Source: Bdellovibrionales bacterium (GTDB lineage Bacteria; Bdellovibrionota; Bdellovibrionia; Bdellovibrionales; UBA1609). From it: a stretch of DNA of 35,552 nt. Under the pieces are notes generated by a model. The model was given only the letters and a program-made list of their open reading frames with translations. It searched no databases and was not told where the DNA came from. This document shows positions 1 to 8,516 of this stretch, in pieces. The DNA lies in the NCBI GenBank assembly GCA_020630675.1, contig JAHDIR010000029.1, positions 1 through 35,552 on the forward strand, written 5' to 3'. Both the position numbers and the translations under genes were made by a program. Each line of letters begins with the position of its first letter. Position 1 is the first letter of the stretch.

Positions 1-14
1 AGATAAAAAGTAAT

Positions 15-848
15 CTAATTGGCTGACTTAGGTTTTGAAACCAGCATAACTGAAGCGATAATTAAAGCCATGCCACTTAAGCTCATTAGGCTTACGGTTT
101 CATCAAATAATATATAGCCAACGAGAATAGCCAAGATTAAACCTAGGTAATTAATGATGCTAACTTTATCAGCTCGCTCAGTTTGATAGGCAATGGTCAT
201 GTTCACTTGAGCCAGTTGTGTGAAAATTCCAATGGCAAGGACATAAGCCCAATCCCAAGAAACAGGTGGGACCCATTGTAAATATACAAAAGGCGAAACT
301 AACGGAACAGTGACTAAAGGAAAGTACAAAACAACCACCATGGGGTCTTCAGTAGTTCTCAACATTCTCACAAAATTATAAGCAAAACCAGAGCCAATAG
401 CAGACAGCATACCAATGAATAAATGTGTGTAGGTAACATTAAAGTCAAAACCTCGTATCAAAATAACACCAACAAAAGCTAATAAAAAGTAGAACCACTG
501 ACTTAATTTTAAGTGTTCTTTTAACAAAACAGAAGCAATAGCGACTGTAAAAATGGGAGATAGGTATTGTAAAGATACGGCAGTAGCTAAGGGGATAACC
601 TGTAGTAAGTAGAAGTAAAGGCAAAGGGCTAGGGTGCCAGCAAATCCTCTTGCCAGCAATAATTTTTTATTTTTTCCTAAAGGTGGTATTTTATTTTTTT
701 TAATACTTACAAGGCATAATACAAGTGAGATTAAAGCTCTAAAAAAAACGAGCTCTAGAAAAGGAATATGACTGAGTTGCTTAACACTTGCATGAGTGAC
801 TGCGAAAAAAATCACAGCCAGGAGCATCTTTATTTGTCCAGGGCTCAT
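15..848 (-). CDS. EamA/DMT-family membrane permease
   Basis: A 277-residue, almost entirely hydrophobic protein with about ten predicted membrane segments arranged as two similar halves, as in EamA drug/metabolite transporters. The N-terminal half has the family-style stretch LATAVSLQYLSPIFTVAIAS (approx. residues 87-106), and the C-terminal half repeats the pattern with KVSIINYLGLILAILVGYIL. The protein sits in the inner membrane; family members export amino acids, metabolites or drugs, and the substrate cannot be read from sequence. Its ATG overlaps the stop of the upstream gamma-glutamyltransferase gene in an ATGA arrangement (845-848), so the two are translationally coupled. An exporter or importer of a glutathione-derived or gamma-glutamyl product is a reasonable inference, but only from context. 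The gene looks full length, with its stop 15 bases from the window edge. Confidence 0.88.
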   Translation of the reverse strand: MSPGQIKMLLAVIFFAVTHASVKQLSHIPFLELVFFRALISLVLCLVSIKKNKIPPLGKNKKLLLARGFAGTLALCLYFYLLQVIPLATAVSLQYLSPIFTVAIASVLLKEHLKLSQWFYFLLAFVGVILIRGFDFNVTYTHLFIGMLSAIGSGFAYNFVRMLRTTEDPMVVVLYFPLVTVPLVSPFVYLQWVPPVSWDWAYVLAIGIFTQLAQVNMTIAYQTERADKVSIINYLGLILAILVGYILFDETVSLMSLSGMALIIASVMLVSKPKSAN

Positions 849-2497
849 AAGCCGCCGACAGCGCCTTCTCCGCGGGAGTCAAAGGCTGCCTCTAATATGC
901 CATCTCCTCTTAGGCGAACAGCATACAGGCGAGACCACCACAGATGTTCTTCAATGATATGGTCATAGTCTTTTAGCTCTTCAAGAACATAAGCTGAGGG
1001 CTTAAAGTTTTTTTCAACAAAAAGTTTGTGAGGTAAAAATTGATGATGAACTCGTGGAGCTTGCAAAGCACGGTCGAGCTCAAATTTAGAAACAAGAATT
1101 CTGTAGAGGCCTTGAAAAACAGAGCTTATGATTTTAGGTCCGCCAGGAGATCCAATAGCCAAAATAACTTTGCCATTTTTTTCAACTAAGGTAGGGCTCA
1201 TTGAGCTAAGAGGGCGTTTTCCAGGTTGTACATAGTTTCCTTGACCTTGAATTAAGCCATACATATTGGGCTTGCCAGGAAGGGTCGTAAAGTCATCCAT
1301 TTCGTTGTTCATGGAAATTCCGTACTTATCTGTGACTACGGCCGAACCGTAATTTCCATTAAGAGTGATAGTCATTGAGACGGCATTTCCATCTTTATCA
1401 AGCACAGAAATATGAGTCGTTTCATTGCTTTCTTGAGGGTATTCGTACTTTAAAAGAGGTTTTAATTTTTCTGTTTCATCGTCATCAATACTTTTGGCCA
1501 TTGCACTTAGGTATTTGTCAGAAAGTAAGTGCTCAATAGGGTTGTTGTGAAAGTCGGGGTCTCCCAAAAGTGAACGTCCGCGAAAAGATCGACTTAATAT
1601 CTCAGCAATATGATGAAGCTCTTGGTGGCTGAGGGGTTTAAATTTATCAATTTTAAGCTTATCAACCAGCTTTAAAGCAGAGGCAATAACAACGCCACCA
1701 CTACTAGGAGGAGGCATTAAGTTGACTTTGTACCCTCTAAAGTCAACAGTAAGAGGGTCTAGCCACCTAACTTTATAGTTTTTTAAATCAGCTAAGGTCA
1801 TGACTCCACCGGCTGACTGTACACTTTTAACAATATCTCTGGCGACAATTCCTTTGTAAAAAGAAACTATGTTTCGGTTTCTCATTTCTTTTAAAACTCT
1901 AGAAAGCTGTTTTTGTTTTAAGGTTTCTCCTGGCTTATAAGACTTTTCCTTTTTTTTGAAAAAGTATTTTTTACCAGCAGGGTTAAATCTTTTACGAGTT
2001 TTTTCAGTTCTTTTGACCCATTCACCAGACACCTGAAACCCTTTGCTGGCTAAGCGGATGGGTTCTTCTAATAGGCGACTCCAATGAAGCTTTCCATATT
2101 TTTGGTGAAGAGCCCACAGGCCAGCGGGAATGCCTGGTACACCAACAGCAAGCCCTCCATTTTGTGAGGATTTAGCCGGTTTGTTGACGTAAAAGTTTGA
2201 GTCGGTGGCCGCCGGAGCTGTTTCGCGAAAATCAAGAACCTTAAGGTCTTTTTTCATTTTAACCATAGCAAAACCACCGCCACCAATAGAAGAAAAATAT
2301 GGACTGGTAACGGCTTGGCTTAAGGCCACGGTGATAGCAACATCAACCGCATTTCCGCCTTTGGCCGCAATATTTTTTCCGGCCTGAACGGCATATGGGG
2401 ACTGACAAGATATAAGAACTTTCGAACCTTCAAAAGGAATGGCCAAAGTAAAAATAGGTGCAAATAAAATGAGAATAGAAGCATAAAATCTGCTCAT
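845..2497 (-). CDS. ggt: Gamma-glutamyltransferase, exported
   Basis: This enzyme cleaves or transfers the gamma-glutamyl group of glutathione and related peptides, normally in the periplasm. The 550-residue protein starts with a signal peptide (hydrophobic residues about 4-20). Family landmarks are present in order: the SSIGGGGFAM segment near 69-78; the autoprocessing and catalytic threonine T360 in NETTHISVLDKDGNAVS, which begins the small subunit after self-cleavage; NNEMDDF at 397-403; RPLSSMSPT at 428-436; and the GSPGG oxyanion motif at 449-453. Length is normal for the family. The start has a good AAGGAG ribosome site at 2505-2510, seven bases upstream. The stop overlaps the start of the DMT permease gene. 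The enzyme would be made as a proenzyme that self-cleaves before T360. Confidence 0.95.
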   Translation of the reverse strand: MSRFYASILILFAPIFTLAIPFEGSKVLISCQSPYAVQAGKNIAAKGGNAVDVAITVALSQAVTSPYFSSIGGGGFAMVKMKKDLKVLDFRETAPAATDSNFYVNKPAKSSQNGGLAVGVPGIPAGLWALHQKYGKLHWSRLLEEPIRLASKGFQVSGEWVKRTEKTRKRFNPAGKKYFFKKKEKSYKPGETLKQKQLSRVLKEMRNRNIVSFYKGIVARDIVKSVQSAGGVMTLADLKNYKVRWLDPLTVDFRGYKVNLMPPPSSGGVVIASALKLVDKLKIDKFKPLSHQELHHIAEILSRSFRGRSLLGDPDFHNNPIEHLLSDKYLSAMAKSIDDDETEKLKPLLKYEYPQESNETTHISVLDKDGNAVSMTITLNGNYGSAVVTDKYGISMNNEMDDFTTLPGKPNMYGLIQGQGNYVQPGKRPLSSMSPTLVEKNGKVILAIGSPGGPKIISSVFQGLYRILVSKFELDRALQAPRVHHQFLPHKLFVEKNFKPSAYVLEELKDYDHIIEEHLWWSRLYAVRLRGDGILEAAFDSRGEGAVGGL

Positions 2498-2590
2498 AAA
2501 AGAACTCCTTGAAATTGAATTTAAATTGCGAAGGTAAATTAACCTATAGCCTATTAAATGTCTTTTAAAAAAACTTAATATTATTAAAAT

Positions 2591-2611
2591 CTTAGGCTTG
2601 GCAAGGCTAAG
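2591..2611. promoter_or_regulatory. 21-bp imperfect palindrome between divergent ggt and trmB
   Basis: The 21 bases form two 10-base arms around a single central G with one mismatched pair. It lies in the divergent region between ggt (minus) and trmB (plus), just upstream of a TATAAT at 2631-2636. It is not followed by a T-run, so an operator is more likely than a terminator. No protein is assigned to it. Confidence 0.25.
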
Positions 2612-2630
2612 CTTAAGTGTTTGTAAATAC

Positions 2631-2636
2631 TATAAT
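2631..2636 (+). promoter_or_regulatory. Candidate -10 box for trmB
   Basis: A perfect TATAAT. Transcription would begin near 2643, downstream of the GTG at 2617 that would otherwise open the longest trmB frame. This supports the ATG at 2683 as the start. No convincing -35 box is seen at the usual spacing. Confidence 0.4.
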
Positions 2637-2682
2637 ATTTAACTATTGCTGTTCTGTTCAGCCTTTGCTAGAAACCATCTAT

Positions 2683-3378
2683 ATGAAAAGCGGACCTCAC
2701 TCCCATATGCGACTTACTAAAAACCTTCCAAAGCCGACCTACTATGCGGCCGCTTTGAACGGTGAGTTTGCTCAACATGCCTATAATGAAGAAAGGGCCA
2801 TTGAATTTTGTGGAAAATGGCGTTCATTAGCTTTTTCAAGCCCCTTGGACCAACCTTTAGATTTAGAAATTGGAACGGGAAATGGTTTTTACTTCACTCA
2901 TCATGCAAGCACCCATAAAGATCGGCTCTTACTAGGAATTGAATTAAAGTATAAACCTTTAATTCAAACTATTCGAAGAGCTTTAAGGGCTGGTTGTGAA
3001 AATGCAAGAATAGCTCGTTATAATGCAAATTTCATATGGGAATTATTTGAAGACGAAGAACTAAACAATGTTTATATCCACTTTCCTGACCCTTGGATTA
3101 AAAAAAGCAAAAAGAAAAATCGCTTAATTAATACCAAGTTTTTGAACCAATTATTTACTAAGCAAAAAGAAGGCATGTTTGTTGAGTTTAAAACAGACAG
3201 TCTCGATTATTTTGAATGGGCTATGGAGTTTTTTGAAGCCAGTTCTTATCGCGTTGAGCATGTCACTAGAGACTTACATAATTCAGAGTTTGCAGAAAGT
3301 AACTTTGAAACTCATTTTGAAAAAATATTTCTCAAACAAAACATAAAAATTAATTATACTAAAGTTTTTAAGTCATAA
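2683..3378 (+). CDS. trmB: tRNA (guanine-N7-)-methyltransferase
   Basis: TrmB methylates N7 of guanine 46 in the tRNA variable loop using S-adenosylmethionine, in the cytoplasm. From the ATG at 2683 the protein is 231 residues, the usual size. The SAM-binding LEIGTGNG lies at 61-68, the family signature FPDPW at 134-138, followed by the basic stretch KKSKKKNRL, and the C-terminal SNFETHFEKIFL corresponds to the conserved TxxE-type end. The frame is open further upstream to a GTG at 2617, but those 22 residues do not look like family sequence and lie across a probable -10 box, so I prefer 2683. No clear ribosome site precedes it. It is followed 14 bases later by fbaA, probably in one transcript. 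Confidence 0.93.
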   Translation: MKSGPHSHMRLTKNLPKPTYYAAALNGEFAQHAYNEERAIEFCGKWRSLAFSSPLDQPLDLEIGTGNGFYFTHHASTHKDRLLLGIELKYKPLIQTIRRALRAGCENARIARYNANFIWELFEDEELNNVYIHFPDPWIKKSKKKNRLINTKFLNQLFTKQKEGMFVEFKTDSLDYFEWAMEFFEASSYRVEHVTRDLHNSEFAESNFETHFEKIFLKQNIKINYTKVFKS

Positions 3379-3392
3379 ATTAAGGAGACATC

Positions 3393-4448
3393 ATGGATTC
3401 ACTAAAACCTGGAATTGTATTCGGACCTCAATTAGAGCAGCTATATAACCAAGCTCAACAATCGGGTTTTGCCTTACCTGCGGCTAATGTTATTGGCACA
3501 AACTCAGTTAACTCAGTTCTTGAAACGGCTGCTAAGTTAAAATCTCCAGTGATAGTTCAATTTAGTAATGGAGGCGCTCAATTTTTTGCTGGTAAAGGTC
3601 TTGCCAACGATAGCTACCAAGGCGCTATATCTGGTGCTCATGCAGGGGCGCAGTACGTTCAGTTAATGTCTGAGTATTATGGAGTTCCCGTTGTTTTACA
3701 CACAGATCATGCCGCTAAAAAATTATTGCCCTGGATTGATGGCTTGTTAGATATAGGAGAAAGCCATTTTAAAAAAAATGGCCGACCTTTATTTAGTTCA
3801 CATATGTTAGACCTGTCTGAAGAATCCTTAGAAGAAAATATTTCTACTTGTGTTGAATACTTTAAGCGTATGAATGAAATGCACGTAGGTATTGAGATTG
3901 AGTTGGGTGTTACTGGTGGGGAAGAAGATGGGGTCGATAACTCCGGGATTGATAACTCCAAGCTTTATACTCAACCGGAAGAAGTGGCATATGCTTATGA
4001 AGAGCTCAGCAAAGTGGGTTCAAACTTCACCATTGCTGCATCTTTTGGGAATGTTCATGGCGTTTATAAGCCTGGAAAAGTTAAGCTTATGCCAATTATT
4101 CTAAAAAATTCTCAAGATCATATTCAGAAAAAATTTAAAACGCCGAGCAACCCTGCTAAGTTTGTGTTTCATGGGGGCTCTGGCTCGAGCAAAGCTGAAA
4201 TCCAAGAAGCCATTAATTATGGCGTGATCAAAATGAATATAGATACCGACTTACAATGGGCATTCTGGAATGGCATTCATGGTTACCAGGAAAAATATGC
4301 TGAATATTTAAAAACTCAAATTGGAAACCCTGATGGTGAGAGCTCTCCGAATAAAAAGTATTATGACCCAAGAAAATGGTTACGAGTGGCAGAAGAGAGT
4401 TTTGTTACTCGTTTGTCCCAAGCTTTTAAAGACTTAGGCCAATCTTAA
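3393..4448 (+). CDS. fbaA: Class II fructose-bisphosphate aldolase
   Basis: Catalyses reversible cleavage of fructose 1,6-bisphosphate to dihydroxyacetone phosphate and glyceraldehyde 3-phosphate in glycolysis and gluconeogenesis. The 351-residue protein matches the E. coli class IIa enzyme closely from end to end. Catalytic D105 and zinc ligand H106 are in LHTDHAAKKLLPW; E170 is in EIELGVTGGEEDG; zinc ligands H222 (VHGVYKPG) and H260 (HGGSGS) are present; and the phosphate-binding NIDTDLQWA follows near 282. A good AAGGAG ribosome site precedes the ATG. It ends in a hairpin (4470-4489) shared with the convergent ferredoxin gene. Confidence 0.97.
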   Translation: MDSLKPGIVFGPQLEQLYNQAQQSGFALPAANVIGTNSVNSVLETAAKLKSPVIVQFSNGGAQFFAGKGLANDSYQGAISGAHAGAQYVQLMSEYYGVPVVLHTDHAAKKLLPWIDGLLDIGESHFKKNGRPLFSSHMLDLSEESLEENISTCVEYFKRMNEMHVGIEIELGVTGGEEDGVDNSGIDNSKLYTQPEEVAYAYEELSKVGSNFTIAASFGNVHGVYKPGKVKLMPIILKNSQDHIQKKFKTPSNPAKFVFHGGSGSSKAEIQEAINYGVIKMNIDTDLQWAFWNGIHGYQEKYAEYLKTQIGNPDGESSPNKKYYDPRKWLRVAEESFVTRLSQAFKDLGQS

Positions 4449-4469
4449 TCAACAAGTGTTTTAACTTTA

Positions 4470-4489
4470 AAAGCCTCGCAAGAGGCTTT
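4470..4489. terminator. Bidirectional hairpin between fbaA and ferredoxin gene
   Basis: An 8-bp perfect stem (4470-4477 with 4482-4489) closed by a GCAA tetraloop. It lies 21 bases after the fbaA stop and 16 bases after the convergent ferredoxin stop. On the minus strand the stem runs into TTTT; the plus-strand tail is poor. It probably serves mainly the ferredoxin transcript. Confidence 0.55.
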
Positions 4490-4505
4490 ATCGGCGTGAT
4501 GGTTT

Positions 4506-4793
4506 TTACCAATAGGAACTTTGAACAATAAGGTTGCTGTGCACGACAATTTGGCAACTAGCTCTTTGGAATTCATTCCAAGAGTGTTTTTCTTGAAGAA
4601 CGGTTTCTCTAGGGCTTCTTGGTAAGCTTTCTGAGGATTCAAAGCTGACTTTAATGACGCATTTTCCACAAACGCCATCGCCATCGCAAGAGCTGGCCAC
4701 CGGCACTTCATTTTCAATAAGGGCGGCCATAAGATTTGTGCCATCGGTTACTTCGATATTTTTACAGAGCTGAGGTATTTTTATCACTGGCAT
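4506..4793 (-). CDS. [2Fe-2S] ferredoxin
   Basis: A 95-residue plant-type or adrenodoxin-like ferredoxin, a small cytoplasmic electron carrier. The cluster ligands are visible: C36, C42 and C45 in the C-x5-C-x2-C pattern SSCDGDGVCGKC, and C80 in RASCQ, followed by the typical beta strand ending in VQSSYW. The length is normal for the family. A second frame across 4445-4744 on the same strand is a shadow. The gene is monocistronic, convergent with fbaA and divergent from the dehydrogenase. Its redox partner cannot be told from context; the nearby dehydrogenase and thioredoxin reductase are not known ferredoxin partners by family. Confidence 0.9.
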   Translation of the reverse strand: MPVIKIPQLCKNIEVTDGTNLMAALIENEVPVASSCDGDGVCGKCVIKVSFESSESLPRSPRETVLQEKHSWNEFQRASCQIVVHSNLIVQSSYW

Positions 4794-4825
4794 AAGCTTT
4801 ATTGTATCTCAGAAATAAAAAATTT

Positions 4826-4833
4826 GCTATAAC
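4826..4833 (+). promoter_or_regulatory. Extended -10 promoter element, dehydrogenase gene
   Basis: TGCTATAAC spans 4825-4833: an extended -10 (TG, one base, TATAAC). Expected transcription start is 4840-4841, only about three bases before the ATG at 4844, implying a leaderless or nearly leaderless message. No ribosome site precedes this ATG, which fits. The -35 region is unconvincing. Confidence 0.4.
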
Positions 4834-4843
4834 CAGATTCCAT

Positions 4844-5509
4844 ATGTCTAAAGAAAATCGATATGTTATCATTGGTGCAAGTCGTGGCTTAGGTCGCTCT
4901 ATAGCTCATCAATTTAAGAGTCACTGTAAAGATCAATTTTTGTTTATATCAAGAAAAGTTGAGCCTTTAAAAACACTATGCCAAGAACACTTTCAGCATA
5001 ATGGTCAGCACTTCTGCTTTGATTGCACGCAAATTGATAGTTTGAATATATTGACTGATCGTTTACTTCAATTTGATTGTACGCATATTTTCTATATATC
5101 TGGAGGTGGCCCTCATGGAAAATTTGCCGATAAAAAAATGAAAGATCATTTGTGGGCTTATCAGTTGAGTTTGTTATTTCCTGCCCACCTTATACATTGG
5201 GCTTTGCAAACTAATTTGTTAAAGCAGCTGATTGTCGTTGGTTCAAGCATTGCGGAGGACAAACCAGATGCTTTGGCCGCTAGCTATGCTTCAGCTAAGC
5301 ATGGCTTAAAGGGCCTTGTAACGAGTTTAAATGAAGAGGGAGTGGGCATTGACCTAAGATTGTTTAGCCCTCCCTATATGAGAACAGATATGTTGCCGCT
5401 AAAGCTGCCTCAGGCCATTGCTGAACATGTGAAAAACCCTGATGATATAGCGAAGGCTTTTTATGAATGGTCTCATGATGCTAATGGTCTAAAGCATTGG
5501 CAGTTTTAA
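4844..5509 (+). CDS. Short-chain dehydrogenase/reductase (SDR)
   Basis: An NAD(P)-dependent oxidoreductase with a Rossmann fold, about 221 residues, of unknown substrate. Family motifs: the nucleotide-binding GASRGLG at 11-17, ISGGGP near 85-90 (the NNAG position, altered), catalytic serine in VGSSIAED (S134 or S135), and the YASAK catalytic motif with Y148 and K152. The C-terminal SPPYMRTDM corresponds to the PGxxxT segment. An in-frame ATG at 4802 would add 14 residues, but it lies 8 bases from the divergent ferredoxin start and precedes the probable promoter, so 4844 is preferred. It is monocistronic; about 150 bases separate it from trxB. Confidence 0.88.
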   Translation: MSKENRYVIIGASRGLGRSIAHQFKSHCKDQFLFISRKVEPLKTLCQEHFQHNGQHFCFDCTQIDSLNILTDRLLQFDCTHIFYISGGGPHGKFADKKMKDHLWAYQLSLLFPAHLIHWALQTNLLKQLIVVGSSIAEDKPDALAASYASAKHGLKGLVTSLNEEGVGIDLRLFSPPYMRTDMLPLKLPQAIAEHVKNPDDIAKAFYEWSHDANGLKHWQF

Positions 5510-5661
5510 GGTTAAATGAGGGGTATTTGCAAAATATCTTTAGCTCTTTTTTAAAAATTGCTAACGTTTAAAAGTCGTTGTTCTTGGTTGAATGTTGCGA
5601 CTCTAAACGGTATTTATAAGCTTTGTAGTATTGTTTATTTTTTAAATCTTTGGAGAAAATT

Positions 5662-6585
5662 ATGGAAAATGTCATTATTATTGGTTCTGGGCCTGCTGGT
5701 TTAACGGCAGCTATTTATGCGGCTCGCGCAAATTTAAACCCACTAATGATTGAAGGTGAAGAAGTGGGAGGTCAACTAATGACAACCACAGATGTTGAAA
5801 ACTATCCTGGATTTGCCGAAGGAATTATGGGGCCCGACTTAATGATGGTCACACGCAAGCAAGCTGAAAGGTTTGGAACTCGTTTTATTTCGCAAAATGT
5901 AACAAAAGTAGATTTTTCATCTCAGCCTTTTAAAATGTGGGTCGGTGATAAAGAGTACCAATCTAAATCTGTAATTATTTCTACTGGCGCTAGTGCAAAG
6001 TACTTAGGGTTAGAAAACGAACGTCGTTTGTTGGGGCGAGGAGTCTCTGCTTGTGCAACTTGTGATGGTGCTTTTTTTAGGGACGTAGATGTTTGTATTG
6101 TTGGTGGTGGAGACACTGCTATGGAAGAAGCTCTTTTCTTAACTCGTTTTGCAAAAAAAGTTTGGGTATTCCATCGACGTGAAGAATTTAGAGCTTCTAA
6201 GGTGATGGCTGACCGTGTTTTGAATCATGATAAAATTGAAGTTGTATGGAACACTCAGTTAGTTGATGTTTTAGGTGATAAGGCTGTTACTGGTGTGAAA
6301 CTAGAAAATGTAAAAACTAAAGAAGTGAAGGAAATGCCAATGGAAGGTGTTTTCATAGCGATTGGCCATAAGCCAAACACTGATGTTTTTAAAGAATTTA
6401 TTACAACAAATGAAGTTGGTTATATCCAAACAAAAGCTGACTCAACTTATACAAATGTAGAAGGTGTTTTTGCTTGTGGTGATGCACAAGATGATATTTA
6501 TAGACAAGCCATCACAGCAGCTGGAACAGGTTGTATGGCCGCTATTGATGCCGAAAGATGGTTAGATAACCAAGAACATGCCTAA
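5662..6585 (+). CDS. trxB: Thioredoxin reductase (NADPH)
   Basis: A cytoplasmic FAD enzyme that passes electrons from NADPH to thioredoxin. From the ATG at 5662 the protein is 307 residues. FAD-binding GSGPAG is at 8-13, EVGGQLM at 34-40, the redox-active CATC disulfide at C131-C134, NADPH-binding GGGDTA at 148-153 with basic HRR at 171-173, and the second FAD segment CGDAQD at 272-277. A TTG at 5650 could extend the frame by four residues, but GGAG at 5652-5655 sits six bases before the ATG and decides the start. The last eight bases overlap the start of a response regulator gene. Confidence 0.96.
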   Translation: MENVIIIGSGPAGLTAAIYAARANLNPLMIEGEEVGGQLMTTTDVENYPGFAEGIMGPDLMMVTRKQAERFGTRFISQNVTKVDFSSQPFKMWVGDKEYQSKSVIISTGASAKYLGLENERRLLGRGVSACATCDGAFFRDVDVCIVGGGDTAMEEALFLTRFAKKVWVFHRREEFRASKVMADRVLNHDKIEVVWNTQLVDVLGDKAVTGVKLENVKTKEVKEMPMEGVFIAIGHKPNTDVFKEFITTNEVGYIQTKADSTYTNVEGVFACGDAQDDIYRQAITAAGTGCMAAIDAERWLDNQEHA

Positions 6586-7072
6586 AAAAGAGGGGAGTGC
6601 CCCAGAGTCTTTAAAGCAAAGAATTGAATCCTTAACTCAGGAAAGAATGAGGCAACAGGAGGTTGTTTCAATCAATTCCTATAAAAATAAAAAAGTAAAA
6701 ACGGCTCCGACACTTCTTGTGGTTGAGGATGATGAATCTATTCGTAAAGCTTTGACTCGAATTTTCTTTGATGAAGGTTATGTGGTTGTCAGTGCTGCCA
6801 ATAGTACGGAGCTTTCTGTGTTATTGACTGAGCACAAAATTAATTTGATTTTATTAGATATTGGTTTGCCTTGGGTAAATGGGTTTGAGTTGGCGACACT
6901 CATTAAAGAGTATGATTCCTTAAAAGAGATTCCAATTATCTTTGTTTCTGGTCAAAATGATATACAAACAATGAAAAAAGCTTTTAAAGTAGGAGCTCAT
7001 GATTTTGTGTCTAAACCTTTTCAATTAGAAAAAATAAAAAAAACGGTGAGCACAGTTTTACAACTTCAATAA
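6578..7072 (+). CDS. Receiver-only response regulator (CheY-like)
   Basis: A 164-residue protein with one receiver domain (about 44-162) and no output domain. The acidic pair D51-D52 is in VVEDDES, the phospho-acceptor D94 is in LLDIG, the switch serine S124 is in FVSGQ, and the conserved lysine K146 is in SKPF. An extra N-terminal 40-residue segment is charged and partly helical (PESLKQRIESLTQERMRQQE), perhaps a short coiled coil for partner binding. The start overlaps the trxB stop by eight bases, so expression is probably coupled. No sensor kinase is in the window. It could act as a signalling relay, or its link to thioredoxin reductase may be only transcriptional. Confidence 0.9.
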   Translation: MPKKEGSAPESLKQRIESLTQERMRQQEVVSINSYKNKKVKTAPTLLVVEDDESIRKALTRIFFDEGYVVVSAANSTELSVLLTEHKINLILLDIGLPWVNGFELATLIKEYDSLKEIPIIFVSGQNDIQTMKKAFKVGAHDFVSKPFQLEKIKKTVSTVLQLQ

Positions 7073-7135
7073 AAAAGGCTCACCTGCAATAATATATTAT
7101 ATTACTTATCATTTTTAAAAAAGGGAGTTTTAATA

Positions 7136-8515
7136 ATGAGATCTATTGATTTAAGTCAATATCTGAATGGTTTAAGTTCGTATACAGAGCTTCGCTTTCA
7201 TGAAAATTCAAATAACGATATTATGATTTTAAATGGAAATGTTGTTAGCAACACTAAGTCTGTTCAAGGTGGAGTGAGTGCCCGTGTTTTTAAAAATGGT
7301 ATGTGGGGTTTCTCTTCAAGTTCAGATGGGACAAGCGAAGCCATTAGTCAGGTTTTGAAATTGGCTCAAAATAATGCCGACTTTTTGGGTGGTAAAAGCC
7401 AATCTCAGGATAAAAAATTAGAAAAATCCTCAGGAAAATTTACAAAAGAATTTTATACAAAGAAAAAAAAATGGTCTCAAAAAGAGCGTATTGATTTTTT
7501 ACAAGAAGTCGATACTTATATAACAAAAACATACCCTCAGCTGTCTAGCCGAGCCCTAGGTTTTTCTTGTATTGATTTTAGTAAACAGTTGGCTACATCT
7601 AACAATTCAAATGGCCAAACTTTTTTGCCTCGCTCTCATTTTCGATTAAATTTAACAATTGAAAAAGAAGGAAAATCTTTTTCTTTGGCTGATACGAAGG
7701 GAGGTTTGGGAGAAATTGAAGATGTCTTTTCTGAACCCAAAGACCTCTTTTCAATGATTGATGATTTATTTCATCACTTGGAAAAAAAGAAAGAGGGTGT
7801 TTTAGCCAAGGGCGGAGTGCATGATGTTGTTTTAGGTCATAGTATTACCGGCATTCTAGCTCATGAGGCTGTGGGGCACACCGTCGAGGCTGATTTAGTT
7901 TTGGGGGGAAGTGTGGCTGGGGAGCTTTTAAATCAAACTGTTGCCAGCCCTTTGGTTTCAATGACTGACTTTGCCCACAGTGCCTTCGGTGAAGTTTGTC
8001 ATGTTCCGGTCTACATTGACGATGAAGGAACGCCATCTCAAGATGCCGAGCTTATTAAAAATGGCCAGCTAAAAACATTTATGCACAATAGAGAATCAGC
8101 GGCCCACTTTGGACACAAAGCCCTAGGAAATGCCAGAGCTTTTAATTATTTTGATGAACCTTTAATTCGAATGAGAAATACGGCTATATTACCAGGGCAA
8201 AGTGAATTAAAAGATATGATCTCTTCTGTTGAAAGTGGATATTACTTTACGCACACTTCTAACGGACAGGCGGATTCGACCGGTGAGTTTATGTTTGGAG
8301 TTCCTATGGGTTATGAAATAAAAAATGGTCAATTAGGTCAGGCCGTGATCGATACAACAATTTCTGGTGTTGCTTTTGAAATGTTAAAAACTGTTGATGC
8401 TGTTGGGAACGATTTTAAATGGATGAGTAGTGGTTTTTGTGGCAAAAAACAACGAATGTCTGTTTCTTTTGGGGGCCCATCAATAAAGTGTAAAATAAAT
8501 GTAGGGGGGCAGTAA
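7136..8515 (+). CDS. tldD: TldD metalloprotease, catalytic subunit
   Basis: The catalytic half of the TldD-TldE heterodimeric zinc protease, which trims unfolded peptides and, in some bacteria, matures ribosomal peptides or antitoxin-type substrates. The 459-residue protein has the zinc-binding HEAVGH at 243-248, the glycine-rich VLGGSVAGELLN after it, and the C-terminal SGFCGK segment whose C435 is the third metal ligand in the family. GGGAG at 7123-7127 lies eight bases before the ATG. The next gene, tldE, begins two bases after the stop, so the two subunits are made together. It is cytoplasmic, with no signal peptide. Confidence 0.94.
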   Translation: MRSIDLSQYLNGLSSYTELRFHENSNNDIMILNGNVVSNTKSVQGGVSARVFKNGMWGFSSSSDGTSEAISQVLKLAQNNADFLGGKSQSQDKKLEKSSGKFTKEFYTKKKKWSQKERIDFLQEVDTYITKTYPQLSSRALGFSCIDFSKQLATSNNSNGQTFLPRSHFRLNLTIEKEGKSFSLADTKGGLGEIEDVFSEPKDLFSMIDDLFHHLEKKKEGVLAKGGVHDVVLGHSITGILAHEAVGHTVEADLVLGGSVAGELLNQTVASPLVSMTDFAHSAFGEVCHVPVYIDDEGTPSQDAELIKNGQLKTFMHNRESAAHFGHKALGNARAFNYFDEPLIRMRNTAILPGQSELKDMISSVESGYYFTHTSNGQADSTGEFMFGVPMGYEIKNGQLGQAVIDTTISGVAFEMLKTVDAVGNDFKWMSSGFCGKKQRMSVSFGGPSIKCKINVGGQ

Positions 8516-8516
8516 C

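Noticed and set aside
4445-4744. Alternative 99-residue frame overlapping the ferredoxin gene
   Set aside because: The other frame carries all four ferredoxin cluster cysteines in correct spacing; this frame has no recognisable features and runs through the terminator hairpin.
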